A DNA stretch of 64,000 bases from Thinopyrum elongatum (GCA_011799875.1 CM022298.1:491391180-491455179), one strand, 5' to 3'; shown: positions 23,924 to 34,199, counted from the stretch's first letter. Program-made: numbers and translations. The notes: a model not told the origin generated them from the letters alone.

Positions 23924-24225
23924 TTCAAGGGAAAGAACTATGTCCAGCAGAATACTACCTTTAAGAAGGGTAAGAAGAAAGACAAAAAGAGAGATGGCTG
24001 CTTTACTTGTGGTTAAGAGGAACACTGGGCAAACAAGTGCCCAAAAAAGTACAAGAAGCCAGGACAGGACTCCAAGTCTGTCAATGTCACTCTAAGCAAC
24101 AATGATGGGGCATCTGGGTATGGTAATTCATTTAACATACTTTTAGTTTGTCAGTCCACCGATTGGTGGGTTGACACTGGTGCCAATATTCATGTGTGTG
24201 CTAATGTGTCTTTGTTTTCCTGCAG
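23924..24225 (+). pseudogene. Ty1/copia gag zinc-knuckle and protease-start fragment
   Basis: Reading from 23924, a lysine-rich stretch leads into a CCHC knuckle (C-FTC-…-EEHWANKC) interrupted by an in-frame TAA at the residue after CFTCG. Then comes a linker and the protease entry WWVDTGANIHVC, with the catalytic DTG. This order is the gag-protease junction of a Ty1/copia element. Only about 100 codons are present, without LTRs, and they lie exactly between the two 137-bp direct repeats. It is a captured or remnant fragment and is not functional. Confidence 0.85.
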
Positions 24226-24357
24226 CATATAAATACGAAATCCACCGTGCTACACAAGACATTGTTTGATTTCAGTTGAACTGCACAAAAAGATACGCTG
24301 GTTAATCCGGCTCCATGTGCCATTTCAATGTGCAAACTGATGACAAACCCTGCCCGT
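24221..24357. repeat. 137-bp direct repeat, copy B
   Basis: Same orientation as 23741-23877, offset exactly 480 bases. It follows the copia fragment directly; the junction TTTTCCTGCAG looks like a splice acceptor. Confidence 0.88.
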
Positions 24358-24625
24358 TCCACAATCATAGGCATTACATATTTTGAATGGGAAAAGCTTG
24401 TCAAAGTTTAATCATTGATGTTAGCAAGAAGACATTAGTTTAATATATTGGAATTGGAAAACCTTGTCAAATTTTGCTCATTCATGTTAGCCAGAAGACA
24501 TGCATTTGATATTTTTGAGTGGGACGCCCTTTGCTGTGAGCAGCGTCGATCATTCTTTCCTATTCCTGTGTTTAGTTTAGAAGTAAATATTTACTCTGCT
24601 GAGATGCATAGTCACATGAATGTTA

Positions 24626-24945
24626 ACTTATGTAAGGTATTTTAAGAGTTTGTTCTGAATGTTGTCTATGTAATGCCAGGTCTTGTGAGTTTGATTGCAA
24701 AGTTGAGCTTGGAATGCTGTGCCATGCGGCATCCCGAGCTGTTCACCGTGCCTCCTGAGAATAATGCTTCATATTGTTTTGCATGTTGATCTAATGCCAG
24801 TGATTTGCATGTTAAGAAGATCATCCTCTTCTGTTGTTTCTGTGCTTAAGAAGTTCGTCGTCTTATGTTTCATTCATAGCCTATATGACAACTCGGGTAG
24901 GTTAGAGGTGAAACCATATGATGTTCCGACCAACTCATCATCTTA
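24626..24945. other. Unassigned sequence after the tandem units
   Basis: About 320 bases between the conserved 3' block of copy 4 and the Tourist-like MITE. It contains short frames only, and no domain is recognised. Confidence 0.4.
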
Positions 24946-25226
24946 GGCCGTGATTGGATCGTCGTTTTCCAACCAAAACCGCTTGTAAAACTGACGCTTG
25001 TAAATAAAAGCAGATGGTCTTGGGCGAAGCGCTTGGTTGGTCGATTTTGACTAGTAAAATATACACTAATCTCTCAAATTACACGCGTAACTTGTCGGTT
25101 TTTGTTACAGACCTCGTGCCGTCGGTTTCATTACGCCTGCATTTTATGCGTTGTTTCCGGTGACGAGTAAATTACACTTGTATCTTAATACAGGTGTGAA
25201 ACAATCCAGAGCTCCCAAGCGCGGCC
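24946..25226. mobile_element. Tourist-like (PIF/Harbinger) MITE, 281 bp
   Basis: The left end GGCCGTGATTGGAT and the right end read inverted as GGCCGCGCTTGG match at 10 of 12 bases. A TTA duplication flanks it at 24943-24945 and 25227-25229, the target preferred by PIF/Harbinger elements. Non-coding. Confidence 0.75.
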
Positions 25227-26327
25227 TTACTGTTTCATGTCAGCTCAGTCTCTCGAAGGTGCTCATAGGTGTCCGATGATCCTGGCTTCCTGAATGAGCA
25301 GCGGGCGCTGTATCAGACCATCCGTAGGGCCCGCGAGGCCCACTCGGTCGTCCTTCAAGTTGTTGCGCTCGCCATGGCACCGACCATTGTCAACATGGTC
25401 AACGAACATGAGGAATCAGGAGATGACTTTACTCAAAGAGGATGACAGTAGGGACCCACCAGGGCCATAGCCGTACGTATGCAAGTTCCTCCTTATTATA
25501 TACAACTATATTTTTTTTGCTTCCTCTTGGTTTCCTGACATCACGGTCCCACACCATCGTCAACCTATATAGTCAATAAATGAGAGAATTGCACAAGGAG
25601 CGGCCGACAGCTGGGACCCAGCAGCTCGAGCAGTATTTGTGTTTTTGAGGTGTGAGCAGAGTTTTTCTTGAGCGATGTTTTTGTTGTTGTTCAGAGGAGA
25701 GCAGGGTATCAACTGGGCCGGCTGTGGCCCGTCTAGCCCAGGCTAGATATACAGCCCAGATATTAATTTTTTTCAAGCTAAAAATGGCTAGCCCAGCTAT
25801 ACTTTTTTTTGAGGAATACCCAGGCAAGGTCAACTTATTATTCTCCGCCCCGCTGGGCTACAAATCTTTCCTAGGAGGGATGCATTGGGCTTAACAAGAA
25901 AATGGGCTTTAAGAAATAATAAATGGGATGTAATTATAAAAACTGGGCTGTAACTATGAAAAAATGCACCAAACATGTAATAATTAGTTTAAAAAATATT
26001 ATAATTAGATTTTGAAAATTTTAATTTCATTACTTGTTACATGCGCAATATTTCATTGGATTTTTACGTAATACAAATTTATTTTGAAATTATATTTAAT
26101 CTGACTAGAAATTTCAGGATAAAAATATTTTGGATCCCTTCAAAATGTGGGAAATTTTACTGAATTCTGTTTTGAGCGGTTGGTTGAAATTATTAATCGT
26201 TGTCCAGAAAATGGGCTATAATTTTAACAAACTGTAAATGGGCTATAGTAAATTCCATTAGAATTCAAAAATGGGTTGTACATTCTTACAAATCGCAAAT
26301 GGGCTATATGCTCTCTGCCACACACTT

Positions 26328-26672
26328 GTGGGCCTACTAAGTTGACGCGTACGCAAGGCTTTGTCAACTTATAGTCAACACATGGTTCTAGCAGCAGTGG
26401 CCGTTGGATGTCCATCCAACGGATGTCGTGCTTCTTCTTCAATCTCAGATATTCTTGCTTTAGCCGCCCAAAAAATGATTCCTCCCCCTGACATCTGGGG
26501 CGCACCATTTTGGAGGCTGACCTGTGGGCCTACTAAGTTGACGCGTACCAAGGGCTTTTTCAACTTAGTCAATATAAACGATTCTAGCTGCAGTGATCGT
26601 ACGATGTCCATCCAACGGCCGTCGTGCTTCTTCAACCTCTGGTCTTCTTGCTCCAGCTGCCCAAACCAGCGC
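26328..26672. repeat. Two tandem units of about 195 bp in the CACTA element
   Basis: GTGGGCCTACTAAGTTGACG starts both 26328 and 26524. Shared downstream words include CGTCGTGCTTCTTC and GATGTCCATCCAACGG. The second unit is diverged and shorter. Confidence 0.8.
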
Positions 26673-27427
26673 CGGCCATGCCGCCTGCTACTGCCTCCCG
26701 TGTCCGGCTGTGCTGCCACCGCTAGCCATGCCATCCCTCTACACTCACCCACACCTCCTGTTATTCTCCGACGACGGCAGCCTCACACTGCAGCCGAAGC
26801 AGTCAACCCACATACTCCCCTCCGCGTGGGCAACCACTGTCGCGTCTTCCCCGGCTCCGCGGCGTTCCCTTCCTAGGCCTCGCTGTCGTCCACCGCCTTG
26901 GTGCTCTCGATGCGGCGTGGTCAACATGGTCAACGAAGGACAGCCATCAAAAGAGGACTTTAGGCGGTGAGGCTGACAGCTGGACCCACCAACTACATCT
27001 TCGAACACAAGGAAGTGCCTCCTTATTACTCGCAAAATAAAAACGATTCCTCCCCATGATAGCTGGGACCGACCAGCTATATCTTCGCACGCAAGGAAGT
27101 GCGTCCTTATCCTCCCCGACCGCTGGGACCCACCCGGTCGAAGCGTACGTAGCCTTGTCTGTCTGATCGTGAACGTGTACTTACATACTGGTCGATCGGT
27201 CTCTCTGCAAGTATGAACCGTGGCCGAGTAAGTAGTGGCACATGTCGTTGTAGAGCACCCGATATAGCAGTTCACGCAGTCCCGTCTAAGTCCTGTACAC
27301 GTACGTACAGCAATAGGGCAAAAAATACGGCCACGTACGTACAAACGGGCGGGGTCTCGAGCGCGTACTCGGGCATATATACGGACGGCCAGGGCTTGTG
27401 TACATGGAGAGGCAACGGATGGCAGCA

Positions 27428-27990
27428 ACGATGTCCTGTTCATCGGGCAGCGAACTGGCTGGGTCGGAACAGAGAATCAACGTCCTGTTCATCGGGAGGC
27501 AACCGACTGGGTCGGAATGCGTCCTGTTCAACGGGAGCCAACCATCTCGGACGGAACAGCCGAAACAGGGTCTGGCGTACCACAGAACGGAGGAAACGGC
27601 CTTTTGTTCAACCGGCCATGGTCGAAACGGGATCCTGTTCATCGGGAGGGGTTTGGCGTACCGCAAAACGAAGGAAATGGACTTGTGTTCGAGTGCCTAC
27701 GGTCGAAACGGGGTCCTGTTGATCGGGAGGGGTGGGGCGTACCGCAAAACGGAGGAAACGGACTTGTGTTGGAGCACATATGGTCGAAATGGGGTCCTGT
27801 TCATCCACCGTCTACTGCCTCGCTCCAGCCTCCACGGGCTACTGTTCATCCACCGTCGACCTCCTCCAGCCTCCACCAGCTACTGTTCATCCACGGCTAC
27901 TGTTCATCCAGCCTCCACCGGCTACTGTTCATCCAGCCTCCATGGCATCCTATTCATCCACCCCCAACCAGCTGGGGTGCGGCGGCCTCC
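27428..27990. repeat. Tandem GTCCTGTTCATCGGGAG units in the CACTA element
   Basis: Units starting GTCCTGTTCATCGGGAGG recur from 27432. Two of about 82 bases at 27632-27795 share GGCGTACCGCAAAACG and GGACTTGTGTT. They decay into short CTACTGTTCATCCA repeats to about 27990. Overlapping open frames in all three plus frames show this is repeat sequence rather than a gene. Confidence 0.75.
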
Positions 27991-28727
27991 TCGGGGTCCT
28001 GTTCATCCAGTGGCAATGGCCTATTACCATGGGGTCCTGTTCATCCAACCCCCACCATTAACTCTTCATCCACAGCCAACCAACCGGCTCGACTCACCAC
28101 ATCTCGACTCGTTCTACGTACCGCGCGCACGGTAGCAATGGTCACTGTTCATCGAGAGGCAACCCAACACCGGCCGGCTGGCTACGTCTCACACGGGGGC
28201 TCGATCGGCTTCAGTAAGCAGCAGCAGTGATCGATCGCTCGGGTTCAGTTAGCAGCAGCAGCGAAGGAATCGCTCGGGTTTATTCAGCAGCGAATGAATC
28301 GCTCGGCTTCAGTTAACAGCCAAGGGATCAATCGCTCGGGTTCAGTAACGTGCGATCGCTCGGGTTCAGTTAGCCAACGCCTCGCACACACGCGCGTACA
28401 CGAGAGAAACGCGCGAACCACAGTGCATCGCTTGGCCCCGACCACCCACCGTAACCGGGAACTCCATGATATTTTCCTCGCCCTCGCTTCTACCATGATT
28501 TTTTCCGTCATGGACGGCCCAAAGAATGTCATGCAATTGCGTCTCCGATCCGCCCAAGATGGAAATCCCATTTTCTGTCATGATTTTTTGTCATAGAAGT
28601 AGGAGCCCACCACATCTATGATGATACCGGGTTTTGTCATAATTATTGTCATAGAAGTGTCATAAGCATGACAGAAAAAAAATTCGTTCGGCCCAAAATG
28701 TCACGGATGTGTCTTTTTTTTGTAGTG

Positions 28728-29001
28728 CATATTAGTGCATAGCTGTAGATTTGAACACTTCAGGCCTCTTTGATTTGCAGGATTTCTAAAATACACGAAA
28801 AGATTGAAATGCCACCTTCAATCTTTCATGATAAACTTTTATCAAGAAAGCATGTCGGGCAAAGGAATAAAATGCGTACAACACTAGCATCTAAAAAAAA
28901 TGTATTGAAATCCTCCAAATTTCCTTTAGAAATCATTCTACATTTGTCATTGTAATCATGGGTAAAAGTAACAAAAAATTGAGCTCCATTGTGATTAACA
29001 A
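28728..29001 (-). other. Sequence downstream of F-box pseudogene, possible FBD remnant
   Basis: The minus frame 28826-29047 includes NLEDFNTFFLDASVVRILFL, which loosely resembles the FBD signature (…F-KFFV-NA-VL…). It is in a different frame from the preceding F-box exon and the match is weak, so it may be chance or a transposon fragment. Confidence 0.3.
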
Positions 29002-29977
29002 TTAACAGGAAAGGAGCATCACATCGATGTATAGCTTCTCCGTGCAAGGAAAGCCTCTAAGGAATCTAACAACCTCATCTAGATTGGGGCCGACAGATTG
29101 TAGTGGCAAGATCTTCACTGTGCGCAGAGGCCGGGTCAAGCTTGTGGGAATCATTTTCTGGATGACAGCCGAACATATAGATCAACAACAATTAGATAAA
29201 ATGTGTTGTCCAATAATATATAAGAATGAGAAGAAGAAGACTGTCGTACCTGAACGAATAATGATCCAGTAACAAGTTCGTTGAATTCAGCACACGAATA
29301 GCCCAACAATGTCAATTTCGGTGCATGAATGACCCTGATTCTTGCTGCACCTAATTTATCATGTACATACAATCTCTCAAGGAAAGGCGCATTCTCAATG
29401 AAAAAATCGTGAAACACCTCAACTGACAGCCTTGGGCGGCGCCAGCAATGCACATAAATCGCACGGACATTCGTCGAGGTGATGTGGAGGCTACTGAACC
29501 CATCCATCACATGAAGACGAAGGTACTCGAGCGTTGTACAGCCGACGAGCAGGCGCTCCAAATCCTCCTTCAAGATGCAGATGGCAATGAGCTCGAGGTG
29601 CTTAAGTTTAGGGAGATGAAGAGCGCGCGGCATCGATCCGGGGGAAAATGCATCGCCTGAATGTAGCGTGGCGTAGCGTGGGCGCAAGGCGGAACACGGA
29701 CGGCTGCAGCAAGCGAGGACGTCTAGCATGAAGGCTAAGCTCCTTGAGCCGATCTAGGGCTGGGGATAGGAACCAGTAGTGCAACCTAGGTTCGGTCTTG
29801 TTGTGGGGATTGAGCCTGCCGATAGCAAGGCGTCTGACCGGCCCAGGGTGCGTGTCAAGGACGTGGGACAATGCGTCCAGGGTTTGCTACTCCCCACTGC
29901 AGAACTCGTGGTCGAGGACGTGGCTCTTGCGGTTCTGGCTCGACCCGCCCCCGCTTGTTGGCCGGCTCATCCTCCAT
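29002..29977 (-). pseudogene. F-box/LRR-type protein pseudogene lacking its F-box
   Basis: ATG at 29977 starts MEDEPANKRGRVEPEPQ, the usual N-terminus before an F-box. The F-box itself (about 45 residues) is absent: sequence passes, with frame changes, straight to LDALSHVLDTHPGPVRRLAIG. Leucine-rich segments follow (LKELSLHARRPRLL, LPKLKHLELIAICILKEDLE, TTLEYLRLHVMDGFSSLHI). A one-base frame change lies in the C/G run near 29640-29644. A 92-bp intron (29158-29249; TTCAG|GTACGA, CATCCAG|AAA) joins in phase to exon 2 (29002-29157), whose MIPTSLTRPLRTVKILPL and NLDEVVRFLRGFP are typical of grass F-box/FBD proteins. Intact relatives recruit substrates to SCF ubiquitin ligases; this copy cannot. 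Confidence 0.82.
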
Positions 29978-30607
29978 CTCGCAGCAGGCGGCGATCCTCG
30001 GTGGCGGCGCTTGTAGATGAGAACGAAGGACTGTTCTACATACCTTCCTGCGGCAGCCGAAACAAAAGTCCAAAACCAGCAATAAATTGCAGCGCTCGTG
30101 GCGTGCGCGGCGGACTGCTCACAGTCGTCCCGTCTAATCAAACAGCTGCCCGCGTTAGTAAATGGTTAGTTGAATGCCCACGGTTGGACTAATACGACCG
30201 TTTGCGATAATAACGTGGTGGCTATTTGTTTAAAATACCTAGGAAAATCAATGTATAAAAAGGCGAAACGAACCCTGAATAATTTCATATGTTTAGCACA
30301 GTTGCATGTTGCCTCTGTAAAATTAATCAAGGCAGGAAGGTATAGCGTATGTCGTTTCACACACAGATCATGTGACCAAGTTCCCTCTCGGAACCATGAG
30401 GCTTCTTGATAGAAGCTCCGGTTTGTATGAAAGAAAATATGGGTCAAAGCCTAGTTGAAAAGGGCAGCAATATCTAACCCCAGCTTACAGAATGTACAAA
30501 AGCTCGATGATTAATTGTTCATCAGGTTTACACACAATCCAGATTGAACAGGACAATAACAACTAACTCAACCAAAGTTTTCGGCAGTCACAATCAAATG
30601 GATCGGT
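29978..30607. other. Spacer between two F-box/FBD gene pieces
   Basis: No domain found. It could hold remains of an intron or of the missing part of the downstream FBD gene. Confidence 0.4.
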
Positions 30608-30910
30608 CTAATCCATAAAATCAAGATCTTGGACGAGAAAATCTACTGGTACATGAAGACAAGTTGTTGTAAATAGAAGCCGAGCACGTTCAGAAGCCCT
30701 TTTGTCCACCTGAAACTTCTTTTTATGTTGTTCAACGTGTCCATCCGTGGGAAAGCTTTTGTTAAAAAACTCAATCCTCATGGACAATAGTACTCTCGCA
30801 TTCAACAGGAAGAATGTGACAAAGCTAGTGTTTGCATGGTTGGATGCATATCCTTCCAGCGTTATTGTCCTCCAACGAATGTCATGAGAACTGAGAAAAT
30901 CCAGGTGAGC
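30608..30910 (-). pseudogene. Isolated FBD-domain terminal exon
   Basis: One open frame of about 100 codons with a good acceptor (CTGCGCAG) at 30911-30913. It reads HLDFLSSHDIRWRTITLEGY, then FVTFFLLNARVLLSMRIEFF and an Arg/Lys-rich tail with HKKKFQVDKRASERARL, ending QDLDFMD-stop. This is the C-terminal FBD domain of plant F-box proteins. It lies upstream of the F-box pseudogene on the same strand, so it is either the tail of a second, otherwise lost copy or the displaced last exon of the first. No stop interrupts it. Confidence 0.78.
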
Positions 30911-31611
30911 CTGCGCAGCAGACTGCTGGCACGCCTACCGTCATTTCACACAGCTACTAGCACGCCCCACGGTGAGTGCGTAGCGAACACGCGCATGCCT
31001 CGGCCTCCCGGTCTGTCTGCTAGCATGCGTCTCGTCAACTCACGCATGCCTGTACGGCACACGGGACGCGTGCGCGGCACGTATTATATTGATTTTTCCT
31101 TTTTGATGATTAATTATGCCGCTTTATTGCTTAACCGAAGCACGACACTTACATTGTTGGTCTAATGCACACGGTTCGAATAAAGAGTTCGTTTGCAATA
31201 TTGGTTGATAATTATTTATAATTTCCTGTATGTAAGAAGATTATATCCAAACTTGTCTCAAATTTGAAAAAAAATATCACAGTCTATTGGTGTCCATATG
31301 ACACCACTATAAGTTTCATGAATTTCAACTTAGTTTTGGATTTATTGGATTTTAAAATCAAGATTCTAGATGTTAGAAATTTCTTGCATGGGGACTAAAC
31401 ATGCACCCAGGGACACGTATACATATGATTTTGCAATCCATTTTCGTGCACTATCACGGGTCTCATGTAGATCAAATTTGATTTTTGCACATTTAAATCC
31501 CTGGGAAATCAATCAATGTATAAAAAATGGATAGATGTTATCTATTTTTTTCAATTTTCAACACTAAACTCCTTTGGTCGCATGTTCGCTGCAGAAAAAG
31601 TTTGACATGCA
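30911..31611. other. Unassigned spacer
   Basis: GC-rich for the first 180 bases, with CACGC/GCATGC words, then AT-rich. No gene or element termini recognised. Confidence 0.45.
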
Positions 31612-33640
31612 TCTTTGGGCCACATGCACGCGGTGGTCCTAGGACACACTCGCGTGGGCCCGTGAGGTCGCCGTCCAGCACTATGACATGCGATGATAGA
31701 GGTTAATTTGACCAACAAGGATGGTCATTTTTTGGTTTTTGTTATACGTATGGTAGGAGTATATATATAGTACGCGTTGAAGAGGGTGGCCGGGGGCAAT
31801 ACTACGCGTCATATAGGACACTCACTCGCGTGCGATGCTTCCATCCGTGGGCCCGCGAGGTTGTCCTCTGTCACTTTGACCCAACAAGGAGGTTTCTTTC
31901 TGGTTTGTGTTGCGGTAGGAGTATATAGTACGCGTCGAAGAGGGGAGGAGGGGGCCGGGGCAGCACATATATACTACACACACGTCATGAATCGATCTCG
32001 CTCCGTGTGGGGACTTTTCGGTTTCCGAGGCAGGTGCCGCAAAGAAGTTGTGCATATTGGGTATTAAAAACATCACCAACACATTGGGCCACGTGCAGAT
32101 GATGGTTGTCACTCATTCGCCTGCGACTCTTCCCTCCATGGGCCCGCGAGGTCGTCGTCCATCTAACATATGACACAATGAGAAAGGTAATTTGACGAAC
32201 AAGGAGGATTATTTTCGGGTTGTGTTACGGTACCTAGGAGTATATATTATGCGTCGAAGAGGGGAGGGGGCAACACATATATACTACGTGTCATGAACCT
32301 CGGTTCGTGCGGGGGACTTAAAGGTTTCTGAGGTAGGTGCCACATCAAAGTTCTGCATATATATTAGGTATTCAAACATCACAACCACACATCTCCATAC
32401 ATGTGTTTGGCCCACAAGCAAGCGATGGCAGTTGTCCTCTAGCACTCACTCACGGGGTTATCGGCAAGATGCTTCATCCATCTCTGTGTGCCCGCTTGGT
32501 CAATCACTTCGACTGACAGCGGTAGAGGTTAATTTGACTTATAATTAGGAGGGGATTAAATTTTGGTTTGTCTTATACGGTTCGGTACATGCAACTATAC
32601 TTCGTGCGCATGTGTACGCACGAATCCCTCCCATCGGGTCGAAGTGGGGGGCGAGCACGCGACGCATCATGAACCAGATCTGTGTGGGGACTGTGTGTTT
32701 TTCGACGCATGCATGCGCCACATCAAAATGTTGTGCTTTTGGTATTCAAACATATATGCATGCATCACGCATGTCCATACATATGTTTGGGGCACATACA
32801 TGCAGTGGTTGTCTTTGGACACTCTCCCTCGCTTGGTTATCATCGATGGCCTATATATTCATGGGCCCGCGTGGACGTCCATCACTTCGACCAACAACGC
32901 GAGAGAGGTTATCAGGGTGGATTCTTCTTCTCTTGGTTCATGTTACCATATAGTCGTACATCGATCATGGTGAGATTCGAGACCTAAGTTCGAAGGCTCA
33001 CATACACATGAATCCCTATATATATTATACTATGCGTCGTGAACCCTTGCTCCATGTGGGGACTTTCCAGTTCCAAAAGCACGCGGCCACATCAAAGTTG
33101 TGCATTGGGTATATTCAAACATCACATGACACTTCATACATATGTTTGGGCCACATGCACGCAGTGGTTGTCTTCAGGCACTCCCTCGCGTGGTTATCAG
33201 CGACAAGCTAGCCTATTTTGTGGGGCCGCGTGTGGAACGTCAATGCATGACTTTGACCCAACAAACAAGAGAGGTTATACGACCAAGGTGGTGATTCCTC
33301 TTGGTCAGTCTTACAATACGCCTTGGTGAGATACCCCCTTCCACTGACTCAAAGTGTGTGTGTGGGCGGGGGGGGGGGGCACAGTACTACTTCGTACTAG
33401 ATGAACCTCCGTGGGATCGGGGATGCCCAGTTAATTTGTGATGCACATGTGCCACATCAAATTTGTGATTTGGTTATTTAAATATCATAGCACATCGTTT
33501 TCACACACACACGCACGCACACACGCACACACACACACACACACATCGGGCCACCCGCAGGTGTGGTTGGTAAGTGGTCTCACCCATCTAACGCCAGAAG
33601 AACACATCTGTGGGCCCGCACACGGTCCACATTTGATCGG
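31612..33640. repeat. Degenerate tandem repeats, about six units of 250-400 bp
   Basis: Each unit contains, in order: GGGCCACATGCA…, CACTC..TCGCGTG, a GTGGGCCCGCG(A/T)G block, (C)CAACAA..GA.GTTA/AAGGAGG, GGAGTATATA.TA(C/T)GCGT, TCATGAA-C, GTG(T/G)GGGGACTT and CCACATCAAAGTT(G/C)TGCAT with GGTATTCAAACATCAC. Units start near 31612, 31815, 32090, 32440, 32815 and 33175. Short frames in each unit are poorly conserved, so I see no coding. Confidence 0.75.
33502..33545. repeat. (AC)n microsatellite
   Basis: CACACACACACGCACGCACA-type run inside the last tandem unit. A G run lies at 33369-33380. Confidence 0.9.
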
Positions 33641-33692
33641 AGCCAAATCCCCTGCTCACACACATACACACCACCCCTCCCTTGCTCCAAAC

Positions 33693-33722
33693 CTAGCTAG
33701 GTCGCCGCCGCCGCCGCCGCGC
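33693..33722. repeat. (GCC)n trinucleotide run
   Basis: CGCCGCCGCCGCCGCCGCG upstream of the B3 pseudogene ATG, as is common in grass 5' leaders. Confidence 0.8.
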
Positions 33723-34194
33723 CGCCTCCATCGTCAACCTCTGCCGGTCTGCCCGTGCAGTTACCCACCGATATACATACCCTCGCCACCCTGAGTTTCT
33801 TAGATGATGCCTGCGAAACGCCCCCTTTCCCAGAGATCCCCATCCCCACCCCCCTCCCCCACTCTAGAGCGTCGCAGCCTAAGCCTGGCTACGCTTCCCG
33901 AGGTGGCCGCCGAGGAAGCTGACGACAATGACTAGACCTGGATTGAGCCTTTCAATCAGCGGGCTAGAGTATTCTGGCATGTCGCAGACGCCGGCTACGA
34001 CATCGAGGTCATCGACACCGACGGCCTGACACGGGTTATGTCATAGGTTAAGTTGCCCACCCCCAACCCTTCAGGTTCGACAGCCGTCGATCTCATCGAT
34101 GGCCCTGCCGCTAATCTCCTGCGGCTTGTTATGAACAATTTGCCATCCTTCATCGCCATGGAGCCCCTTTTGTCATTTCTGAAGGACACGTTCT

Positions 34195-34199
34195 GCGAT
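34195..34199. repeat. Target-site duplication GCGAT, left
   Basis: Identical to 41623-41627. Confidence 0.93.

Larger units (their letters stand above)
20710..24625 (+). other. Tandem transcription-unit-like repeat, copy 4 (expanded)
   Basis: The promoter block (GGCGCGTGTGTGGTTGTTCA, ACGTTAAATAAAG, ATTTTTATGGAGAGAAAAAG) and TATA at 20903 precede a first-exon block ending at the donor at 21363 (CCTAAG|GTATAAC). The exon includes a self-repeat of the sequence around CTAGGGTTTGC. The conserved module then occurs several times: 22118-22138 and 23093-23114 (TTAGTTGAACTACACAAAA), 23588-23609, 23788-23810 and 24268-24290. The first three have acceptors (AAACAG at 22056, ATACAG at 23053, AGATAG at 23572). 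The shared 3' block (GTGTTTAGTTTAGAAGTAAA, GAGATGCATAG) lies at 24568-24612. A Stowaway hairpin and a copia fragment are inserted. No single long frame exists. Confidence 0.55.
25230..28727. mobile_element. CACTA (En/Spm) element, right part with terminus
   Basis: The right end, read on the minus strand, begins CACTACAAAAAAAAGACAC and continues with repeated TGTCATAGAAGT/TGTCATGATT words, as in Triticeae CACTA termini; it ends at 28727. Inward lie repeated CTGAACCCGAGCGAT words (28210-28380), tandem GGGTCCTGTTCATC units and repeated GGGACCCACC segments. The left terminus was not found, so the element may be truncated near 25230. It has no transposase; long frames at 27213-28230 reflect stop-poor GC-rich repeats. 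A captured gene-like phrase (LNEQRALYQTIRRARE…MAPTIVNMVNE) at 25290-25430 is partly repeated near 26915-26950. Confidence 0.72.

Noticed and set aside
23741..24357. 137-bp direct repeats as LTRs of a tiny retrotransposon
   Set aside because: No TG…CA ends, no primer site or polypurine tract, no flanking 5-bp duplication; the homologous GAATGGAGCT phrase lies outside the repeat on both sides.
27213..28230. Three overlapping plus-strand frames of 169-245 codons
   Set aside because: All three frames are open over the same tandem repeats inside a CACTA element; no domain, and stops are simply rare in the repeat unit.
33502..33545. Regularly spaced repeats that might suggest a CRISPR-like array
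   Set aside because: Plain AC microsatellite in a plant genome; no spacers.
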